A stretch of DNA of 52,875 nt from JAJXUB01 sp047974805 (GTDB taxonomy: Bacteria; Actinomycetota; Actinomycetes; Actinomycetales; Dermatophilaceae): the NCBI GenBank assembly GCA_047974805.1, contig JBKECS010000042.1, positions 1 to 52,875 of the forward strand, written 5' to 3'. Shown here piece after piece: positions 49,243-52,875 of this stretch. The notes beneath the pieces are model-generated. The model did no database searches. It was given only the letters and a program-made list of their open reading frames with translations, and was not told where the DNA came from. Within the stretch, counting starts at the first letter, position 1; every line of letters begins with the position of its first letter. A program made the translations under genes and the position numbers.

Positions 49243-49462
49243 CTGTTACCTCCCTCGACACGTTCGCACCATATGTTAAATGTTGCCCTAAAATCTAACG
49301 TGTGTTCCGATCTGCCCTTCCACTCACCAGGCCGGCCACAAGAGGGAGGCTGCGACCATCCTTGCGGACAGGTCAACGCGAGCCCGGAGGCTGATGTGCC
49401 CCACCCGCAGCCCGAGCCATCGTGGTTCAGCCGACGCAACGACTGACACGAAGGAGCACGAC
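49243..49462. promoter_or_regulatory. Divergent intergenic region, Fic and DUF6326 genes
   Basis: 220 bp without a gene. An AT-rich stretch near 49270-49305, with a direct repeat ATGTT-aa-ATGTT, is the probable promoter of the fic gene. No copy of the cluster palindrome is present. Nothing else stands out. Confidence 0.4.
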
Positions 49463-49948
49463 GTGGGCACGCACACCACACACAGCAACGAGGCACGACT
49501 CGGAACAACAGCATCACCCGCGCTGATCAGCACAGCGGTCGTGGTGCAAGCGAAGCTGGCCGCAGCATGGGCAAGCTTCTCCCTGCTGTACGCCTACGTG
49601 GACATCCTCCACTTCTACAAGCCCGGCACGATCACTGACATCCTCGCCGGCAAGGTCTTCACCTTCGACATCAGCCAAACCTTTGCCGCCGCGGCCCTGG
49701 CCTCCGTGGCCATCCCGATCCTCATGATCACGGCCTCGATGACGTTGCCTGCCCGGGCCAACCGCATCACGAACCTCATCATGGCCTCGGTGCAGATCCC
49801 CTACGCGGCGTTCAATGTGGCGGGTGGCGAGTGGACCTACTTTTATGGCCTTGGCGTCGTTCTCGAAGTGTTCCTGCTCTTGTTCATCCTTCGGTATGCC
49901 TGGACCTGGCCCCGAACGCGCCCAGCCTCGACCGCAGTCGCCGCGTGA
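49463..49948 (+). CDS. Small membrane protein, DUF6326-like
   Basis: 161 aa with four hydrophobic segments (AAWASFSLLYAYVDILHF, FAAAALASVAIPILMITASMTL, LIMASVQIPYAAFNVAG, YFYGLGVVLEVFLLLFILRYAW), resembling the DUF6326 family. Function is unknown. GTG at 49463 follows AGGAG with a 6-nt gap; the frame from 49394 is not supported. It lies just upstream of the sensor kinase and may be co-transcribed with the two-component system. Confidence 0.78.
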   Translation: MGTHTTHSNEARLGTTASPALISTAVVVQAKLAAAWASFSLLYAYVDILHFYKPGTITDILAGKVFTFDISQTFAAAALASVAIPILMITASMTLPARANRITNLIMASVQIPYAAFNVAGGEWTYFYGLGVVLEVFLLLFILRYAWTWPRTRPASTAVAA

Positions 49949-50021
49949 CACCCACCGCCGACCTCATCGAGTCGTTCTTTCGGTGGGTGCGTCCAGGCAT
50001 ACCGATCCTTACGCTGAACCG

Positions 50022-51161
50022 GTGACTGCTGTCTGGCGCTCCGTCTGGTCCGAGTCGCGGCCGACGGATCCCCCTCCGGTGGGCCGGCTCGACTGGCTCC
50101 TCGTCGGTGGATTCGAAGCCGCCGCGCTCGTCGAAGGCATCGCGCGCCCGGATGCGCCCGGGCAGCCGTTCATCATCGCGCTAGCCATGGCGTTGATGCC
50201 CATCCTCCTCTGGCGCCGCAGTCACCCCCTGATGGTCTGCCTGATCGGTTTCGGCGTCGCCGCTGCGCTATCCATCCTCCAGGTGTCCACCCACAGCGGC
50301 GACCTCGGCCTGTACGCCATGATGGTCATCCTCATCCTGCTCCACTCCCTGGTGCGTTGGGGCTCGGGACGAGACATAGCCCTCGGTATGCCGTTCGTCG
50401 CCGCGGTCGTGGCGCTGGGCATGTATGCCGCCTCAGCCGGCCCCGCCGACCTGATTGGCGGGAGTCTCTTCCTGCTGCTGTTCGTTGCCCTCGCGGCGGT
50501 GTTCCGTTATCGCGCCGATGTCTGGCATCGCCAACAGCGTGAGATCCGCAACGAGGAGCGTCTGGCGCTGGCCCGCGAACTGCACGACACCGTGGCCCAC
50601 CATGTCTCGGCCATCGTGGTACAGGCCCAGGCCGGTGGAGTGGTCGCCGGCTCCCAGCCCCAGCAGGCGGTCGAGGTCCTCGCCGCGATCGAGTCCGAGG
50701 CATCCCGGACATTAGCGGAGATGAGGGCCATGGTGCAGGTGTTGCGTGAGGACAGCTGGGACGCATACGCACCGCCGTTGGGTATCGCGGACCTGGCGGC
50801 CCTGGCCCGCACAGACGCGGCCCCGACAGTCGAGGTGTCGCTGGTCGGACCCCTGAGCGGGCTGCCTCAACCGGTGGATGCCGCGATCTACCGCCTGGCC
50901 CAGGAGGCCCTGACCAACGCCATACGGCACGCGCAGGGCGCGACGTGTGTCCGGATCGACGTACGTCGAGTGGGTGATGAGGTCAGGCTGCGTGTCACCG
51001 ACGATGGTCAGAGCGGCCCCGGGTCGCAGCAAGAACCTGGCTTCGGACTGACCGGCATGGCAGAGCGCGCCAAACTCCTTGGCGGGTCCCTGAGCGCCGG
51101 GCCGGGATCTACCGGGGGCTGGGTGGTCGAGGCAGCACTACCTGCCGGGGCGGCGTCATGA
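50022..51161 (+). CDS. NarL-type sensor histidine kinase
   Basis: About 379 aa. The N-terminal 165 residues hold five or six membrane segments without a large outer domain, so it probably senses membrane or intracellular signals. The dimerisation/phosphoacceptor domain (HisKA_3) has ELHDTVAHHVSAIV with His188. The ATP-binding domain has EALTNAIRHAQGA (N box) and GFGLTGMAERAKLLGG. The start is uncertain: GTG at 50022 is the first reasonable one but lacks a good ribosome binding site. It overlaps the response regulator by four bases. Confidence 0.9.
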   Translation: MTAVWRSVWSESRPTDPPPVGRLDWLLVGGFEAAALVEGIARPDAPGQPFIIALAMALMPILLWRRSHPLMVCLIGFGVAAALSILQVSTHSGDLGLYAMMVILILLHSLVRWGSGRDIALGMPFVAAVVALGMYAASAGPADLIGGSLFLLLFVALAAVFRYRADVWHRQQREIRNEERLALARELHDTVAHHVSAIVVQAQAGGVVAGSQPQQAVEVLAAIESEASRTLAEMRAMVQVLREDSWDAYAPPLGIADLAALARTDAAPTVEVSLVGPLSGLPQPVDAAIYRLAQEALTNAIRHAQGATCVRIDVRRVGDEVRLRVTDDGQSGPGSQQEPGFGLTGMAERAKLLGGSLSAGPGSTGGWVVEAALPAGAAS

Positions 51162-51805
51162 GCATTCGCGTCGTGGTGGCCGACGACCAGGACCTAGTCC
51201 GGACCGGGCTGGTGATGATCCTGCGTGCCCAGCCCGACTTTGACGTCGTGGGGGAGGCTGCTGACGGGCCGGGGGCGATCGAGGTGGCCACCCGGTTGCG
51301 CCCCGACGTCCTGCTCATGGACATCCGTATGCCCGGGCTCGATGGCGTGGAGGTGACGCGGCGCCTGGCCGGGCCAGACGTGGCGGACCCCATGGCGGTC
51401 GTCGTCATCACGACCTTCGACCTCGACGAATACGTCCTTGGCGCCCTTCGGGCCGGCGCTCGTGGATTCCTGCTCAAGGACGCCGGACCGCAGCTCCTCG
51501 TCCAGGCCATCCACGCCGCGGCCAGTGGGGACGCGCTGATCGCCCCCAACGTCACCCGTCGCCTGTTGGCAACCTTCGTCGACCAAGCGCCCTCGTCCTC
51601 GACCGAGCCCATCGACCCGCTCACCGAGCGTGAGGAGGAGGTGCTCGTACTGGTGGCCCGCGGCCGGACCAATGCCGAGATCGCCAGCGAACTCTTCATC
51701 GGGCTGAGCACAGTCAAGTCCCACGTGGCCTCGTTGATGACCAAGCTCGACGTGCGCAACCGGGTCGAGATCGCGATGTTCGCCTACACCACTAAACGCG
51801 TGTGA
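51158..51805 (+). CDS. NarL/LuxR-family response regulator
   Basis: 215 aa. Receiver domain with acidic pair Asp9/Asp10, phosphoacceptor Asp55 in LLMDIRMPG, and Lys in FLLKDAG. The C-terminal LuxR helix-turn-helix is LTEREEEVLVLVARGRTNAEIA with STVKSHVASLMTKL. It is the partner of the preceding kinase (ATGA overlap). Target genes are unknown; nothing links it to the palindrome regulon. Confidence 0.95.
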   Translation: MSIRVVVADDQDLVRTGLVMILRAQPDFDVVGEAADGPGAIEVATRLRPDVLLMDIRMPGLDGVEVTRRLAGPDVADPMAVVVITTFDLDEYVLGALRAGARGFLLKDAGPQLLVQAIHAAASGDALIAPNVTRRLLATFVDQAPSSSTEPIDPLTEREEEVLVLVARGRTNAEIASELFIGLSTVKSHVASLMTKLDVRNRVEIAMFAYTTKRV

Positions 51806-51879
51806 CCGATCGACTAAGGGTCGGCACTGACAATGGGACCGTCATGTGCCCAGCACGCTGCCCGGTTGGGTTGTCAGCC

Positions 51880-51895
51880 CCCCCTCAACTGGGGG
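51880..51895. terminator. Short GC hairpin between convergent genes
   Basis: CCCCC and GGGGG around a 6-nt loop overlap the stop of the EamA gene, 75 bp after the response regulator gene. It is a weak terminator candidate for both. Confidence 0.35.
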
Positions 51896-52724
51896 CACGC
51901 TGGGTGATGACAATGCAGGCCAGGACGATAACCGCGGCCAGGGGCACGGTGGCTGTGAGGGTTTCGCCCATGAGCAGGACCGCCCACACCAGGGTGAGCA
52001 AGGGCTGGGCCAACTGGAGTTGGCTGGCGCGGGCGACGCCCAAGAGCCCCATGCCTCGGTACCACACGACGAATCCGAGGAACTGTGAGATGACCCCGAC
52101 GTAGGCTATGCCGCCGACGGCGATGGGTGTCCAGTGGACGGGCTCGTGATCCAATGCCCACACTGCGACGACGAGGTTGACGGGTGCGGCCAGCAACACC
52201 CCCCACGCGATCACCCGCCAGCCGGGCATGTGTGCCGCCAAGCGGCCGCCCTCGGCGTAGCCGGCAGCACAGGTCACCAGAGCGGCAAAGAGGTAGAGAT
52301 CGGCCAGGGTTGGTCGCCCATGGTTCTGCGCGAGCGTGAAGACGATGACGGTCAAGGCCCCGGTGGTGGCGGCCGCCCAAAACACGCGGGAATGCTGCTG
52401 ACCAGCTCGCCACGCCGCAATGCTCGCGGTCGCCATGGGGAGTGCGCCGATAACCACAGCCGAATGGGCGGTTGTCGATGTCTGCAGGGCCAACGTCGTG
52501 AGCAGGGGGAAGCCGATGACGCAGCCAACAGCGACAACGGCTAGCGCCTGCCAGTCCGATCTCCGGGGCAACGGCGCCCCGGAGAGGAGCAGCCCCCCGA
52601 CCGCCAGCATCGCGGCTAGCACCCCACGGACTCCGGTCACGCTCCACGGCGCGAATCCGTCGAGGGCCCACACGGTCCCCGGAAAGCTGAACGAGAACGC
52701 CAGCACCCCAAGTGCCGCAGACAT
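51885..52724 (-). CDS. EamA/DMT-family transporter
   Basis: 279-aa drug/metabolite transporter with ten predicted membrane segments in two EamA halves (LGVLAFSFSFPGTVWALDGF at the start, VGVISQFLGFVVWYRGMGLLG and ASQLQLAQPLLTLVWAVLLMGE near the end). It probably exports an amino acid or metabolite. ATG at 52724 gives the usual N-terminus; an ATG at 52787 is in frame but would overlap the divergent regulator gene and its operator. It diverges from a GntR-type gene, a common arrangement for MocR-regulated exporters. Confidence 0.87.
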   Translation of the reverse strand: MSAALGVLAFSFSFPGTVWALDGFAPWSVTGVRGVLAAMLAVGGLLLSGAPLPRRSDWQALAVVAVGCVIGFPLLTTLALQTSTTAHSAVVIGALPMATASIAAWRAGQQHSRVFWAAATTGALTVIVFTLAQNHGRPTLADLYLFAALVTCAAGYAEGGRLAAHMPGWRVIAWGVLLAAPVNLVVAVWALDHEPVHWTPIAVGGIAYVGVISQFLGFVVWYRGMGLLGVARASQLQLAQPLLTLVWAVLLMGETLTATVPLAAVIVLACIVITQRAPS

Positions 52725-52764
52725 CGTGCCGTGAGTTGCCGGTGGCACCACTGTCTTCGCTAGC

Positions 52765-52774
52765 GTAGCGCTAC
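52765..52774. promoter_or_regulatory. Short palindrome, probable operator of the GntR-type regulator
   Basis: GTAGCGCTAC is a perfect 10-bp palindrome in the 61-bp gap between the EamA gene (starts 52724) and the GntR-type gene (starts 52786). Position suggests autoregulation and control of the exporter. Confidence 0.45.
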
Positions 52775-52785
52775 TATGTTCCGTC

Positions 52786-52875
52786 ATGAATGACAGTAGC
52801 AGTGCTGCATTGGACATCGCGAACCGTCTCACAGCGGAAGTCACTGCGCTCTCGCCCGGCACCAAGTTGCCCTCT
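52786..52875 (+). CDS. GntR/MocR-type regulator, 5' end (cut by window edge)
   Basis: The first 30 codons run MNDSSSAALDIANRLTAEVT then ALSPGTKLPS, matching the start of a GntR winged helix (ANRL...PGTKLPSERxL pattern). Full MocR proteins carry an aminotransferase-like domain after it, which would lie outside the window. Divergence from an EamA exporter supports this reading. Confidence 0.65.
   Translation, partial: MNDSSSAALDIANRLTAEVTALSPGTKLPS

Noticed and set aside
52725..52787. Upstream ATG (52787) as start of the EamA gene
   Set aside because: It would overlap the divergent regulator start and its palindrome; ATG at 52724 gives the normal family N-terminus.
1..52875. tRNA, rRNA or CRISPR array
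   Set aside because: No cloverleaf-like segment with a TTCGA-type loop, no rRNA signature and no regularly spaced repeat array were seen.

Overview
The window is GC-rich DNA with short intergenic gaps, ATGA stop/start overlaps and frequent GTG starts. It carries an F420/FMN luciferase-like protein, a fused LivHM permease, a B12 mutase with a MeaB chaperone and many CoA-ester enzymes. Together these point to an actinobacterium (Actinomycetota) with a broad catabolic repertoire. The genus cannot be named from the sequence alone.

About 46 kb (1-46250) reads as one catabolic supercluster. It is built from about a dozen short operons, many of them divergent. Nearly every operon begins with the same 23-bp imperfect palindrome: two 9-bp half-sites, consensus nnnCTnACG and CGTnAGATn, around a 5-bp spacer. 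I count 11 such sites plus one weak candidate; they tie the region into one regulon. No one-component regulator gene is visible among the catabolic genes.

Layout: 136-5299 (minus) has two enoyl-CoA hydratase-family proteins, a 3-hydroxyacyl-CoA dehydrogenase, an SDR and a glutaconate-CoA-transferase/IpdAB-like pair. 5468-9342 (plus) has a MeaB-like GTPase, the large and small subunits of a very divergent B12-dependent acyl-CoA mutase and a 2,4-dienoyl-CoA-reductase-like SDR. 9489-13322 (minus) has an NTF2-fold protein, an epimerase-like VOC protein, an acyl-CoA dehydrogenase and an acyl-CoA ligase. 13454-14968 is a second ligase. 14965-19319 (minus) has a FAD dehydrogenase, a PaaG-like isomerase, an APH-like kinase, an unknown helical protein and an NTF2-fold protein. 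19438-24290 (plus) has a CrtC/AttH-like protein, a quinone-oxidoreductase-like MDR, a thiolase, an enoyl-CoA hydratase and an SDR. 24390-34721 (plus) has a sulfonate/nitrate-type ABC importer with two paralogous binding lipoproteins, interleaved with an MDR dehydrogenase, an FMN 2-hydroxyacid oxidase, SDRs, a second FAD dehydrogenase and a TesB-like thioesterase. 34807-36785 (minus) has two NTF2-fold proteins and a luciferase-like oxidoreductase. 36924-43262 (plus) has a complete Liv-type ABC importer followed by a ThDP enzyme of the acetolactate synthase/2-hydroxyacyl-CoA lyase superfamily. 43330-46140 (minus) has an MFS transporter, a small unknown protein and an amidohydrolase.

My reading is that the cluster imports a (probably alicyclic or branched) carboxylic acid, activates it to a CoA thioester, desaturates and isomerises it, rearranges its carbon skeleton with the B12 mutase, opens a ring with the CoA-transferase-like pair and finishes by beta-oxidation. 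A 2-hydroxyacid oxidase and a possible 2-hydroxyacyl-CoA lyase would allow C1 shortening. The substrate is not determined. The mutase is the most novel component: residues that define all mutase types I know are replaced.

The right edge is eroded. An insertion sequence with a frameshifted transposase (46396-47758) is followed by the 5' stump of a TauD/TfdA dioxygenase. Beyond 48.1 kb the content is unrelated: a Fic protein, a small membrane protein, a two-component system, an EamA exporter and the start of a GntR-type regulator.
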